DNA of 64,000 nt. Origin: Dysidea avara (taxonomy: Eukaryota; Porifera; Demospongiae; Dictyoceratida; Dysideidae). This document shows, piece after piece, positions 43,890 to 58,300 of this stretch; position 1 is the first letter of the stretch, and each line of letters opens with the position of its first letter. The DNA lies in contig NC_089276.1 of NCBI RefSeq assembly GCF_963678975.1, positions 19,528,726 through 19,592,725 on the forward strand, read 5' to 3'. The notes under the pieces were generated by a model. That model was not told the DNA's origin. It made no database searches and saw only the letters and a program-made list of their open reading frames with translations. The position numbers were made by a program, and so were the translations under genes.

Positions 43890-46170
43890 AGAATTCCAAC
43901 AAGGATTCTTAAAACATTTACAATGGAAATAGCTCCTTGTCTCACATTACTGCCATGGTACCAAGCATCACTAAGTCAAGGCATAGTTCCTTATGATTGG
44001 AAGAAAGCTTTTGTGGTTCCTGTTTATAAGGAGGGAGATAGTTCCTTATCAGAAAATATTGTCCAATATCACTTAAATGTGTAGTATACAAGACACTATA
44101 GAGCACATCATCTCAACTCACACATTAATAGCTATAACATGCTTATTGACCAACAACACAGTTTTAGAAGTGGAAGATCATGTGAGACTCAGTTAGTTGG
44201 CACTATTAATGACTTTGCAGAAACATCAAATCATTTGGGACAAATTGATGTTATTTTTCTAGATATATCAAAATCTTTTGACATCATGCCATTAAAAGAT
44301 TATACTGTAAACTCTCTTACTACAGTATTCATGGATGTACCCTTGAGTGGATAGAACATAATATTATGCTGACTGGTAGATCTCAACAAGTAGTTGTAAC
44401 TGGCCTGGATACATGCAGTAATCAAACTACAGTGATATTTGGAGTTCCATACTTGGCCCGTAACTATTCCTTTGTGCTATTAAAGATATATTATACTCAA
44501 AACCTGATATCTAAAATTTAATTATATGCTGACATACCTTAATCTGTCACAATACTTTGAATGAACAGGATGTAAAACACAATCAGGGGCGTAGGGAGGG
44601 GGGTTCCGGGGGTTCAGGAACCCCCCCTGTAAAATTTAGACTTCTGCAAGCAGGATCCTAACACACCATTTAGTGTGGCAGGTCAAAATGAGTGAGTAAT
44701 ATAGTGTAATGGCACAGCACAGCAATTGATAAAACTTACATTCATCTCTCAGGGAAGGATTTACAGAGGTAACATGAGCCCTCTTCAAAACTTGTTAAAA
44801 AGATCGATATACTGTAATAGAGCAGTCAGGTATATACTCTAATAGAGCAGTCAGGTATACTTTATTAGAACATGTATGTAAATAATTATATCCATGTCCA
44901 TATGAAGTTTTTCAGACATTCCAACATTAAATGCAAAACTTAGCATGACGTCGACCTTATACTGCTATAGCTTTGGTGTGCAGTGTTTAAAGATATAGAG
45001 CTCCAGTAACTTATCACTTGTGTTATGCAAAATGAATTCATGCTATACATATTTGTATAGCTATATTGTTTTAATTGTCATCCTATACCACAGTGAGATA
45101 TAACCATCACTTACAGATTACTATTATGTGTCTCTATGTGTTATGCTGTCTGTTTCCACTAGGTGACTTTATCTAGTACTACCTTCATCCCAGGGGCACT
45201 TAATGCATCATAATTAATGTACTTTTGCATAAAATATAGTAATTTGCTGAGTTTTGATGTATTTAATATTGAAAATTTCTCAGCGGCTAGAGGCTGCGCC
45301 CCCAGACCCCTACTTCTAGTAAATAAATTCAATGCTGGTGCTGGAACCACCCTTCAAAAAATCCTGGCTACGCCCCTGACAATAATGAAGTGGTCTCTTG
45401 ATTGGAAAATGTCATTTAACCCAAACAAATCTGAGTTTTTAAGGATTACAAACTAGGTCAGCTACATATCATCTGCTTACTACCTGAGAAATTCCCAAAT
45501 ACCCCTATAGTGATTCATGCAAAATATCTGGGTGTGATCTTTGACAAGCATCTACACTGGACTGATCATGTTAACATTACAGCTAAAGCAAATTCTGTAA
45601 GAGGGTTTCTACAATGTAACTTGTGTAAATGTCCTAGTCATGTCAAATGCTCTTCCTATACTACTTATTTTTGCCCCATACTGGACTACGCCTGCAGCGA
45701 GCCTGGCCTGCAGTGTATGGTCACCATTTCATCAACATAATATATCAAAAATCAAGATGATACAGAGATAGGCAGCACATTTGTGACTGGTAATTATGAT
45801 AGGTCTGCTAGCATGACAGACACGCTACAACATCTGCAGTGGGAAACCTTACAAGGTGGGCGAAATGACTTCCATGCCATCACTATAAATATAAGATAGC
45901 TAAGAATTTGATTTGACATCAACCCACCTGAAGGATACTTACAGCTAGCTAACAGTATTACAAGGGGTCACCCATTATGATTTAGGTTCATTTTATTCAA
46001 GTCAGTGCCAATACACTTGGAACAGCTTGTCAACTAACACAGTGACATTTGATCCACCAGCCTTGAAACCGATAAAAGTAAATTGAACATTTACCTTTCT
46101 TATTTTGTACAGTATATATTCAATATTGAGTTTGTACAGTAATAAATACCACAAAGCCCTGAAAACTTTA
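43890..46170 (+). pseudogene. LINE reverse transcriptase to 3' end, interrupted by a hAT element
   Basis: Pieces in order are CPDRIPTRILKTF, YDWKKAFVVPVYKEGD, DQQHSFRSGRSCETQL and IDVIFLDISKSFD (motif A). A degenerate LYADI follows where YADD is expected. After the inserted element (44584-45378) the order continues with MKWSLDWKMSFNPNKSEFL, KYLGVIFDKHLHWTDHV, ARFVTGNYDRSASMTDTL-like sequence and TRGH. Several stops and frame changes are present. It is a jockey/CR1-type ORF2 remnant. Confidence 0.8.
44584..45378. mobile_element. 795-bp hAT-like element, CAGGGGCGTAG ends
   Basis: It starts CAGGGGCGTAGGGAGG and ends CCTGGCTACGCCCCTG. ACAAT flanks both sides (44579-44583 and 45379-45383). Its insertion splits a LINE reading frame, which independently confirms both boundaries. 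It contains the CTCTAATAGAGCAGTCAG doublet at about 44812-44858. Confidence 0.88.
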
Positions 46171-46483
46171 TGAAATTCTAGCTACTTGTGAAGCTAATGA
46201 AATGTTTATACTAATATCATGGCCTGTAATATTATGTGTTATGTCTCTGTAATACTGAACAGCCAACTGCTGGCCTGTTTAATCACAGTTAAATGAGACT
46301 GGGCCTGTGTAGGCTGTAGTTACTGTACACCTTCCAATTCAAATTGGAACCCCAATTTGAGTATTAAGTAGATCAATTGTGATATCCTATTCACATGTTA
46401 CATTGAGATTCACACAGGCCAGTAGCTAGCTGGCTATAGCTGTAGTATTGCCAGCACGTACATTATGTAGTTTACTCTAACCT

Positions 46484-46733
46484 CAGAGGAGGTTGGTCAC
46501 ACGTCATCATTCATCTTGTGATTTCAAAGAAAGGGTTGAACTAATTCAACTTTCACACCTCTTAAAATTCTAAGACGGATTTTATATCCATACCAGAGTG
46601 TCCTAGAATCCTACAAACTTTCTCAGTACAATGCACTGCTTTCCTGGCTGCTAAACAAGTCTTAACACCTAGAACAATGTTTGGTTGCATAATTTTACAC
46701 CATAGGCTTATGACGTGTGACCAACCTCCTCTG
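46484..46733. mobile_element. 250-bp miniature element, CAGAGGAGGTTGGTC ends, 9-bp TSD
   Basis: The terminal repeat CAGAGGAGGTTGGTCACACG continues TCAT on both sides. The flanks CTCTAACCT (46475-46483) and CTCTAACTT (46734-46742) match at 8 of 9 positions. This is compatible with a Mutator-like origin. Confidence 0.85.
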
Positions 46734-46742
46734 CTCTAACTT

Positions 46743-47560
46743 TATGCACACTGAGTGAAAAGGGAAATTCCCATAATGAGATCACAAATTCCATTAATGA
46801 TGTATTCACAAAAGTAATGTACTGTTTATATATTGCGGTAGCAGTTTACATTGTGTGGTATGTGGGGCAGGATGTTGCATAATTCCATATAATAATACAT
46901 TTTTTGTAAAGTTATGGTTTCTAGAATTAGTCAATCAAGGATAAGCAATAGTAAAGTTGATTTATAAACATTGTTAGAGTTCTTGGAATATTTATTAAAT
47001 TTGTTCATTCGGTTAGAAACGTTATATAGAGTATGACACAATAATGCTGTTCTGAAATGCTGGGAGTGGTTCCTATAGTAGATAATGGCATTGGAGTTAA
47101 TGATGATGATGGAACAACACTAAAAAAATAACTACCTTATAGAGTAGATGCGATGTAACTGACCCAAGAGAAGGCCAATTAAGTAAGTTAAGCATAATAG
47201 CGATGTAACACTGCTTCTCCAAGGGTAGTCATTTATTGCATATTATGCTGCAGTGCATTTTGTAGCTCGATTTTGTAGCTAGCTATCTTTTCAATAACAG
47301 AGATATCTACTTGTAAGTGAGGTTCTCATATTAAAGATGCATATAAATTCGAGGATAGGTCTTTTGTATAGCAGTTGAATTTGATACACTTGGGTAGAAG
47401 TTGACACATGGCCATTATAATTAGCTACATGAGTCAATAGCTACATGTTATGATGTACCTAGCTAAATCAAATCCATGAGTGTTTGTATTTGTATTTCTA
47501 CGGATAAAGGTTTGCACCATAAACAGATTATGTAGTGTGTACTTAAATTACTATACAAAA
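46743..47560. other. No recognisable gene
   Basis: Unassigned AT-rich sequence. Confidence 0.3.
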
Positions 47561-47568
47561 TCAAATAA

Positions 47569-47700
47569 ATAATTCCTGTAATGTCTGTCTAGCAGTGTTT
47601 TAATATCATTAATAGAAGGAGAATCAACAATAGATTGGGGTAATGGATTCCACTCATTGATTGGCTCTGTTACTTTAAGCAACCTTGTAGATAAATATGA
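47569..47700 (-). pseudogene. LINE 3'-terminal ORF2 fragment
   Basis: The minus strand reads INEWNPLPQSIVDSPSINDI then KTLLDRHYRNYLFDFV and a stop, the C-terminal WNxLP...FK end of a non-LTR element, probably of a different family from 41941-42489. Confidence 0.7.
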
Positions 47701-48204
47701 TAAATACTAGTTATTTAAAGCTTATTGTAGCTAGTTACAATTATATCCATTGCGAGGTGTTCAAGGACTGACCCATAGGGGGTGGATGGGGTGGCTAGCC
47801 ACCCACCATGCATGGCCTTGCAGCTACTCCGACATGCAATATATAATAATACTAATCATGACTACTCTTTTGTTATTTTACATATTATATCAATATGAAT
47901 CAAATCCCTGAATTGCATGCCAATCGGATTCCAATGCTAGCTGGCTACTCAGTCTATCACTGTAGCAGTATACATGAATTATAATAGGCAGTATTGACTA
48001 TCACCAGGCAGAGGAGTTCTTGAAGAAAAATATGGAGTCTGCTTTAGGGCTGAGTCAATTTTACTTTTATAATTGCCAGCAAGTCACCCTAGGGCTATGG
48101 CATAATGTGATTGCATCAAAATTAGTAAATTGTAAACATACAGGAAGTATTATAGCTATAACCTTTAAGGCAATGTTTCCTATGGGGCATGTGATTAGTG
48201 GGAG
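47701..48204. other. No recognisable gene
   Basis: Unassigned AT-rich sequence; no exon or element end seen. Confidence 0.3.
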
Positions 48205-48712
48205 ATGATAATTCACATTTGATAATTCACACACATTGACTTATCAATGGAGCATGCCTAAACTATATTATCCCATCACAATCAGAAATTTAATCATATA
48301 CAATCTCAGTAAACACATATCTCTATTCATTCCTACCCAGACCAATCCCCATTGGAACAATCTACGTATCCCAAATCTATCTACCGTTGATCTAGAAATA
48401 TTTAAACAATCAACTACTCCTACTTTATAATTGTAACTTAGCACTTATTGTATTTATTGTAACTTAGCACTCACTGAAATGTAGTACTCATTGTAATCTA
48501 GCATTTATTGTAACTTATCACTTACTGTTATTTAGCACTGATTGTAACCTAACACCTATTGTAACTTAGCACTTATTGTAACTTAGTTATTGTAACTTAA
48601 ACTAGGCACTTAATATGTTATTGTAACTTAAACTAGGCACTTATGTGTACGTACCTTGTATGTTAGCGTAAAAACCCTGTTGGGTGTTTGCTAATAAATA
48701 AATAAATATATA
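48205..48712 (+). pseudogene. LINE 3' end with tandemly repeated UTR
   Basis: The frame ends HISLFIPTQTNPHWNNLRIP then LEIFKQSTTPTL and a stop at about 48428. The following 3' UTR is made of about ten diverged TTGTAACTTAGCACTTA units. After ACCCTGTTGGGTGTTTGC it ends in a (TAAA)n tail at about 48693-48708. Confidence 0.7.
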
Positions 48713-49235
48713 TTACATACAACAGAGAGGAATGTGCAGTATGTACACAGGTGTGCACATATCATGTATTTTGTAATCCCAGTACAGACTTAATACCAGT
48801 GGTTAAAACAAATGCATGTAAATCACATGTACACCTGAAGGGTATATGCTACTAGCTAGCTACATGTGCTTCACTGTACGAGCTATATGATAACATAGTC
48901 AGCTCTTTCCTCAATATAAATACTAAGACATTCAGGACTGTCGACTTAAAATCTGGGCCAGCCACCCACCTTGGTTTATTTCTGGATCAGTACCTGGTGT
49001 TTACAGTAGGTCAAAACGTAGCTATAATAAGCGGATATGACGCAACTAGGGGTGTGCATGCGTGCACGCACGCAAGCAAGCAAAAGCGAACTATAAATAA
49101 GCAGCTGTAATATTTTGGGGGGGTGGATATGAATGTTACAGTTTAATTGACATGTGACGGGATAGTTGAGAGCATAGCAATCATCGTTGGCATACAGCTA
49201 GCTGTCACGGTGGATCTACGTAGCCTTTTTTAGTC
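48713..49235. other. 5' flank of the SAM-domain gene
   Basis: No other gene is visible. Promoter and 5' untranslated region of the gene starting at 49236 should lie here; I see no diagnostic core element. Confidence 0.35.
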
Positions 49236-49341
49236 ATGGAAGATATCTCACTGCAGGATTTCCACAAATTTAGCTGTGAAGATATATTTCAATGGTTAAA
49301 GGAGCGTGGATTCTCTTCCAACGTGTGTCATGTTTTTAAAG
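49236..49341 (+). CDS. SAM-domain gene exon 1 (start codon)
   Basis: ATG at 49236 follows TTTTTTAGTC. It encodes [20 protein letters not shown] and [15 protein letters not shown], ending in phase 1 at AAAG before donor GTACTGTA. The start is chosen because the SAM helix begins shortly after it and no upstream in-frame extension is needed. Confidence 0.8.
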
Positions 49342-52300
49342 GTACTGTACTTTAAGTTTAACTGTATACACTATATAGTGGTAGTCTCGCTTGCATGGCC
49401 AGACCGCTCAGATTTTTTTCTTTGGTCGTCATTGGGTAGCTAGCTAGGGGCAAAGAGAAAAAAAAGCCGTTTGACCACGCGAGACTAGTATAATGCTATG
49501 TATAAGTAGCCGTCTCTATATAGCTAGCTGCATGCACCCAAAAAGACCGTTTTCTCACTCAGCGCGCTGCTCGGTTTCCCGTTAAATGGAATGCAATTAA
49601 ATTCAAAACGCGCCCGCGTAAACACATCAATTTCTGCATGGTTACAGTACGCTTGAATGGCGACAAACTCCTACATTTTATACGCTGGATGTAAAGTTGA
49701 GATATAGCAAACTCACCAGAAAGGAAGCTGCTGTGTAGCTACTGTTTCCTGTCAATAGCTTTGTTTGGTGTGCGCAAATCAGGCTGGTTATTATTTATTT
49801 ATTTATTTATCATACTATATTTGTTAATTGTAAACTCAAAATATGAGCAATATCTACATCATAATTAGAGGTCTGAAGGTAATAGTACTGTCAATTTGTA
49901 ACTTGTTCCACAAGTGAATTGATTGGGGGAAGAAACTGAAGTTATACTGAAGCATCAACTTGAGCTGGTGGCTGGACAAATTTGATACTATTTCCACATG
50001 CAGTACTAATTGCAGCTATAGGTGTACTATAATTTGGCATTTCTGGTTCAGCAAGTCCATGTAAGATTTTTTTAAAAACATTTGTAGCTAATCGTAATTC
50101 TTCATTCTAGCATTGTACTGATTTCATATTTAAGGAATGTTTAATAGCTGATACACTACTTTTTCTTCTGTAATCTGAGACAATAAAGCATGCCGTTTGG
50201 TTTTGAATAGCTTCAAGTTTATTAATATGCAGTGTTGGGATAGTTACTTTTTAAATGTAACTTGTTACATATTACTTGCAACTGAACTATTTAGTTACAG
50301 TTACATATTATCCATAATTTATAATAAAGTAACTATACATATTATATTACTTTGTGTCCACAGCCTTAAGCTGTCACGTGTGAAACTCAATTTATCACGT
50401 GACATGATTGCGTTGTTGGACAATGTGCAAATTTTGGCTATAAACAAGAAGCTGGTGAATAAGCTTCATTCAGTAGGCTTCGTTACTTTGTAGAGGCTAG
50501 GCGTTACTCAGTGGATTACTAACGAGATTAGTAACTTTGTTACTTAAAGTAATAATATTACATAATATTACATTCATTACAGTAACTTCATTACTTAGGT
50601 AACGCATTACATTTGTAAGTAAAGTAACTTAAGTTATATTACCTATTTTTACAGCATATTTCGTTATATTACTTAGTTACCAAAAAGGGTAATAATATTA
50701 TGTAATGCGTTACTTATGTAATGCGTTACTTATGTAACGCGTTACCCCCAACACTGTTAATATGACACTGTGAGTGTGGTGTCCAAACTGTGGCAGCATA
50801 ATTAAAGATTGGTTTGATAAATATGTTGTAAGCATCCACTTTCACTTGTTTATGGCAGGATTTCAGATTCCAATGAATAAAGGCGAGGGTGTGGTTTACA
50901 TTTTGACAAGTGACATCAATATTATGGTGTTTAAAAGAAAGCTTAGAATCAAGCACAACTCTCAAATATTTAGCTTCAGTGACTGCAGCAAATTTGTATC
51001 TGTGCAAAAGTACTCAGATATCAATGGGTGTTGTTTTAGAGTAATGGTTAATGCTGTACATTTACAGTACTAATGTTAATTTCATTTGCCATTTATCTTA
51101 CCACATTTCAAGTTGTATTAAGTCTTGCTGTAGCAAATTAATGTCATCGGGTGAATCTATCTGTCTGTAAAGGCACAATCATCTGCAAAGAGGCGACATG
51201 AAGATGACAAGTGTTGTGTTATATCATTAACATATATTAAAAAGAGTAAGGGCCCTATCACACTACCTTGTGGAACACCACTAACAATACATACAGGCTC
51301 AGAGGAGTAACCTCCACAAGCAACACTTTAAAAGTGGTCAGACAGGAAATCAGTGATCCAACTTAGTACTCTTCCTCATATTCTATAATGTTCTAGTTTC
51401 AATAGAAGGAGATGATCACCTTGTCAAAACTTTTGCTAAAGTCTAGCAAAATAACAATAGTTTGGCTTTTGTTGTCCAAGTCAGTGCAAAATCATGAGTA
51501 GCATTGCTCAATTGCAGTTCTGCTGAGCAATTCTCATGAAACCCAAATTGAACATCTGATCATGACAGCATAATATGATGGTTTAATAGGCGTTTCATAA
51601 TATTTGTATGAATGATATGTTCTAGTATCTTGCTACAAACACAAGTAAGGGATATTAGGATGATAATTTGCTGGGTTTGATCTTTCATTCTCCCAGTCTT
51701 GTGGCACAGTTCTTTGGTGCAAGGAGGTAGTAAAAAGCTAAGAGAGATTTTGTTTGATGGTAATTTTAATAGTCTTGTAGGAAGCTTATCTGGACCATGG
51801 GACTTCCAATTCACTGAGTAAATGGGAAACTTCAGCTTGGATGATTTCAAGATCAGGCATGGTTGAATAAAGGCTGTGTCTTAAACTGGGTGCGGATGTT
51901 CACTGCTAGTAAAAACGGTGGAAATATATTCATTTAATATAATCTTTATCCTAGTTCTTGTTGTATTGTACCCATCCTTCTGTAATGTTGAGACTCCACA
52001 GTAATCAGTTCTAAGCAACTTTATGTAGCTAAACAATTTATTCTTTTTCCCTCTTTCGTGGGATTGATTAATGATAGTTGACATGTACTTATTGTAGGAA
52101 TTGCAACATTCTCTTTGCATTCTTCTCTTCAATTCCTTAAAATGGGCCCAGTCAGAGTGTTGGTTTGTTGATCTAGCTCTATTGTAGCTCCTTTGTTTCT
52201 GCCTCCTTAGTTGCGTCAACTTTCTGTTAATCCATGGTTTGCGATAGTTAAGACACTTAGGTTAGTTGTAGCCATTTCCATTAAGTCCAGTAATTGGTTG

Positions 52301-55300
52301 CAAAAGCTACACCACATCTGTTCAATGGTTGAATCAATACTGTAGTCCTGCTGGAAGTTATATGTAAAATCAATCATTTTAATGCTCATTTCTTGCAAAT
52401 TTGCTCGATAACACAAATAGATGTTAGGAATTGGTTGTTCTTGGTATGTTACTTCTAAATTCATATTGACTAAGATTATATCATGGTCAGATAAGGGTTT
52501 GCAAGTTTGAACTAATGATGGTCGGTTGGTGAAAAAATGGTGAAGTATATTGGTTTGTCTTGTTGGAAAATCTAGTGGAAATCACATCATAGAATGTTGT
52601 TAATTGATCTTCGAGTGATTTTATTGGACACACCAGTTTTCTGTAAACTTGGCACAGGTGCGTAATGCATCTGTCACCAGTGCAGTGCTCTGCACGTGGG
52701 TTGTGTATGCCAAACTTGAGTATGCTATCTATTCTCGGACACCATGTATATTCTGACACTCACTCTCACAAACTGATGGATGATATCATACAGAAACTGG
52801 TGTGGAAATACCTTGCATATAGCCTAACTAGACCTCTAAGTTTGAACCAAAATTCTTGTTTGATTGTTGTGCTAGACCAGATTAAAGTTGTTGTTAGAAA
52901 TCCTGCATTCTCGGACAAAATTCATGTATTGTTGGACACTGGCCAGTAATCCTACATCAAATACTTTAAAGGTTTTCCACCAACACCATCTGTTAGGGCT
53001 ATTCATTACCTATCACCTGAGCCATAGTTTATTTCTTTTCATCTCATCTGTAGAAAGCTGTGATCAAAAATATGAGGGCATGTCACCACCTGTATTCTTG
53101 GACACGAATTATCAGCTGGTTCTCGTAAACCATTGAACCAAATTGTAATGTGGACATACTTTACACATAGCCTATCTAAAGCTCCAAGTTTGAGCCAAAA
53201 ACCTTTAATGGTTAGCAAATTAGAGTGAATTAAAGTTTCGCAAGAAAATCTGCATTCTCTTTTTTCTCAGATAATGTTATGGATAGTTATGATCAAAAAT
53301 AGGTGAGTATGCATATATTATGTAATGACCTCTATCCTCGGTACAGTTCTTGGAAGGAAGGAGTACTTATATAAGTCGATTCTGGTACAAGTTTTAAATT
53401 GCGCGAAAAGCAGGTCCTCGATACAGATGATCATATTAGAAGATAACAGCTAGGTATATTTAGTAAATTGTGTAGTATTTTATGCAGTAAAACTAACCTT
53501 GTGACCTTCTTGAAGTGTTGGCCAATTTAATGTTGCTAAGATGATAGTAATGCTACTGTTACTGTATCTCTTTGATCTCTTTTCAACGGTTTTTCCTGTC
53601 ACAAAACGAGCAGTCTATATTGGACCATCTCGTTGCAGGTTGATTTATATAAGATTGGTGATATGGATATGTATAATGCTCTCACCTCGGCGCTCTCACT
53701 GATGAAAGGGTTTCTCTGCTACAACTAGCCTAACACCAATCAAAAGCCTCGCAAAATAGTTGCATGAGATAAGGCCATACTGTTAAAACGAGGTGTTACA
53801 GGTACACCCATCATAAAGGTGTTTGTATACCCATGCAACACCCAAGGAAGTGTTGTAGTGCTCAGAGTGTCATTGATGAACACCAGAAATGTTATTAAAC
53901 TCCCCATTAATAGCTGAGCCACTGTAAGGGTGCTTGTCTACACCTATAGAAACCCACAATTGGATACTTCTATTGAAAATTAGGTTATAAGTACATTTTT
54001 GTTAGCTTCTATAAAAGTGACCCATGTGGTAAATATAAATTGTTGCAAAAATTATTGTATACTGCTAATGTGCTTTGCTGTTGGTAAGGCCATACCTATT
54101 TGAAAAGTTGTTGCTCGGGCCCGACTGACCCTCTTTTTATAAAAGACCAAAAATAACTCACGTGATTGTTATGTTGGCGTACTTGTAGCTGAAATGGCGG
54201 CTGATGTGTAGTTATCTGTTATAGCGAAGAAAGGAGCTGTTGTTGTGTACCCTCGTACAATTCGTTGTCAACAATGGAATGACATGTTTGGAATGGTTTT
54301 TAAAAAAAATATGATTGTTTTTTTTTTTGTTTTTTTTTCCGACCTACCGACCCTAACTTTTCCTTTAAAAATCCGAGCAACAATTTTTCAAATAGGTATG
54401 GCCTAATCACTGAGTGTAAATTGAAATCAACATGAAGGTTACTGGAATATTACAGCAAACCTACATTTCTTTTCAATAAATTGCCACCATGTAGTACACC
54501 ACAACAAATTTACAGTGTACTATGACACCTTTTAGGTAGTCCTAGAACACCCTTAGGGAGTGTTATAACACTACCTTTTAGTTGTACCTAGAGCACTCCT
54601 GGGAAGTACTACAACTCCTGTCAAAGGAGTTTAATTTAAACAACAGCTAGAACATCCCTAAGGGTGTTTGGAATACTCCCTATTTTTAACAGTGCACTCC
54701 AAATAAATTCTGCTGTAATCAACACCCTACTTCTCAGCCAACATGGAGGTCCCATGCCACTAGGATATGTAGCCCCAAAGATCAATGGTCGAAAGCACAC
54801 TGTTTTCACTTTCCGAATATGTTCATCGTAAGCCTGATGTTTCTCTTGCTCATGCATGAACTGAATAGCACCTGGGAGTGAATTGTGCACACTGAAGAGC
54901 CAAAGGATTAAGTATAAATAATATACCAAAGGGTTAAAAGTGCACAAAAGGGGTTTAAACCTACCAAATTGTCCCTAGTAATAACATCAAGACGAGCACC
55001 ATCTTATCTACTGCATGGCAGTAGCATATTGTAGAGGTTAACAATCTAGCGGCTGGAGAGCATGCAGGCTCAACACCAACATCATTACTTAACTTGCTCA
55101 GTGTAGACTTGCAGTTAAAATCTCAAACTTCTTTCAATAGTGTGGGAAAGCCACCACATGGACAACTAAAGGCATACTCCACACCCACATACACTGTTTA
55201 GTGACAGGCTGCCATCTGAATCTTAAGCACAGAACATCACAAAATACCCTTTTCCTTATGCATTCGTGCTCTGCAATGGGGAATGTACATGACACACCCT

Positions 55301-58300
55301 CTAAGAGAGCTTCAAAGGCACATCGCAGTGTGGATACACATGATCAAATACAATTTACCTGAGCAGATATAATTCACTGCGGTGAGAGGCCCTCATCAGC
55401 TCATGCTTGCATCTGTTAATTGACATCAAGACTGCAAGAAGATTTATTAGAGGTAGAGAGGTTTAAATATGACAACAAGTTGAAAAGTGTGCATGAGAAA
55501 AATGAACAGTAGGAATGATGATGCTAGCTAAGCCCACTATAGCAAGCTGGCAATGAAAGTAGTTCTCATTCAGTTGTGACTGGATTTGCAAAGGGATCTT
55601 TCACACATATCCAATTACCATTGTTACAACTTTCAGAATTTATCACTTCAGCTGGGAAAAGGCAATTGACTTGAAGTTTAATTGCTTATTTGCTGATTTA
55701 ATTTTGTTCACTGTATCAACCCACAATCAAGCTTTGTGTGTATATATATATCTAATCCAAAACAGCCAGCTGTAAAAAAAGTGTGCGGCCCTCAAAAAGG
55801 CTATGGTGAAAAAAGATGTGAAATCCAAGGTGGCGGCCAAGAAATGGCTGTGATGGTAGGTTAATGGTAAAAATTTTAATAACAACAATTCAGGTGAATT
55901 TTTGTGCCGCTTGGTCTTAGCAAAAAAATTCATCTAAATTGCCGTTATTAAAATTTTTACCATTAACCTACCATCACAGCCATTTCTTGGCCGCCACCTT
56001 GGATTTCACATCTTTTTTCACCATAGCCTTTTTGAGGGCCGCACACTTTTTTTACAGCTGGCTGTTTTGGATTAGATTTCACTTCTTTTTGTATTTGTAT
56101 ACCCCAAAGCCGGCCTATCCGGCCATAGGCCGGCTTTGGGACTTTTTTAACCTGTCTTTTTTTCTTTTCCACAGGAAGAAGAAAAGATGAAGCAGATGTA
56201 CTTTAAATATTTCTGATTTTATCAGTAAATGTACAAATTATAGATATATTTATTACAGAACTCTCCATGGTGGTTTCTTTGTAACTGAACACTCTACAAA
56301 GTGACTTCTTCTTGCTGCTCTCTCTATAGGGTGAATTGTTTGTAGCTGAACAATATACAAGTAACTTCTTCTAGCTGATCTCTCTACAGGGTGATTTGTT
56401 TGTAGCTGAATTCTGTGCAAGTGATTTGTTTGCAGCTGAGCTCTTTACAGAATGGTTTCTTTGTAGCTGAACTCTCTACAAGGTAACTTCTTCTAACTGA
56501 TCTTTCTACAGGGCAATTTGTTTGTGGCTGAATTTTCTACAGGGTGATTTCTTTGCAGCTGAACTCTCTACATGGTGGTTTCTTTGTAACTGAACTCTCT
56601 ACAAGGTAATTTCTTCTAGCTGATCTCTCTACAGGGAGATTTGTTTGTAGCTGAACTCTCTATAGGTGATTTGTTTGCAGCTGAACTCTCTACATGATGG
56701 TTTCTTTGTAGCTGAACTCTCCACAAAGTAACTTCTTCTAGCTGATCTTTCTACAGGGTGATTTGTTGTAGCTGAACTCTCTACAAGGAAACTTCTTCTA
56801 GCTGATCTCTCTACAGGGAGATTTGTTTGTAGCTGAACTCTATACAGGTGATTTGTTTGCAGCTGAACTCTCTACATGATGGTTCTTTGTAGCTGAACTC
56901 TCTACAAGGTGTGACTTCTTACAGCTGACCTTTCTACAGGGAGATTTGTTTGTAGCTGAACTCTCTACAGGTGATTTGTTTGCAGCTGAACTCTTTACAT
57001 GATGGTTTCTTTGTAGCTGAACTCTCTACAAGGTAACTTCTTCTAGCTGATCTCTCTACAGAGAGATTTGTTTGTAGCTGAACTCTCTACAGGGAATTTG
57101 TTTGCACCTTAACTCTCTACATGATGGTTTCTTTGTAGCAGATCTCTCCACAAGGTAACTTCTTTTAGCTGATCTCTCTACTGGGAGATTTGTTTGTAGC
57201 TGAACTCTCTACAGGTGATTTGTTTGCAGCTGAACTCTCTACATGATGGTTTCTTTGTAGCTGAACTCTCCACAAGGTAACTTCTTCTAGCTGATCTTTC
57301 TACAGGGCAATTTGTTTGTGGCTGAATTTTCTACAGGGTGATTTCTTTGCAGCTGAACTCTCTACATGGTGGTTTCTTTGTAACTGAACTCTCTACAAGG
57401 TAATTTCTTCTAGCTGATCTCTCTACAGGGAGATTTGTTTGTAGCTGAACTCTCTATAGGTGATTTGTTTGCAGCTGAACTCTCTACATGATGGTTTCTT
57501 TGTAGCTGAACTCTCCACAAGGTAACTTCTTCTAGCTGATCTTTCTACAGGGTGATTTGTTTGTAGCTGAATTCTCTACAAGGAAACTTCTTCTAGCTGA
57601 TCTCTCTACAGGGTGATTTGTTTGTAGCTGAACTCTATACAGGTGATTTGTTTGCAGCTGAACTCTCTACATGATGGTTCTTTGTAGCTGAACTCTCTAC
57701 AAGGTGACTTCTTCTAACTGACCTTTCTACAGGGAGATTTGTTTGTAGCTGAACTCTCTACAGGTGATTTGTTTGCAGCTGAACTCTCTACATGATTGTT
57801 TCTTTGCAGCTGAACTCTCTACAAGGTAACTTCTTCTATCTGATCTCTCTACAGAGAGATTTGTTTGTAGCTGAACACTCCACAAGGTAACTTCTTCTAG
57901 CTGATCTCTCTACAGGGAGATTTGTTTGTAGCTGAACTCTATACAGGTGATTTGTTTGCAGCTGAACTCTTTACATGATGGTTTCTTTGTAGCTGAACTC
58001 TCTACAAGGTAACTTCTTCTAGCTGATCTCTCTACAGAGAGATTTGTTTGTAGCTGAACTCTCTACAGGTGATTTGTTTGCACCTTAACTCTCTACATGA
58101 TGGTTTCTTTGTAGCTGAACTCTCTACAAGGTAACTTCTTCTAACTGATCTTTCTACAGGGCAATTTGTTTGTGGCTGAATTTTCTACAGGGTGATTTCT
58201 TTGCAGCTGAACTCTCTACATGGTGGTTTCTTTGTAACTGAACTCTCTACAAGGTAATTTCTTCTTGCTGATCTCTCTACAGGGAGATTTGTTTGTAGCT

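Noticed and set aside
50197-50493. Plus-strand 98-codon frame
   Set aside because: It begins in a LINE and runs into a noncoding hAT element; no domain.
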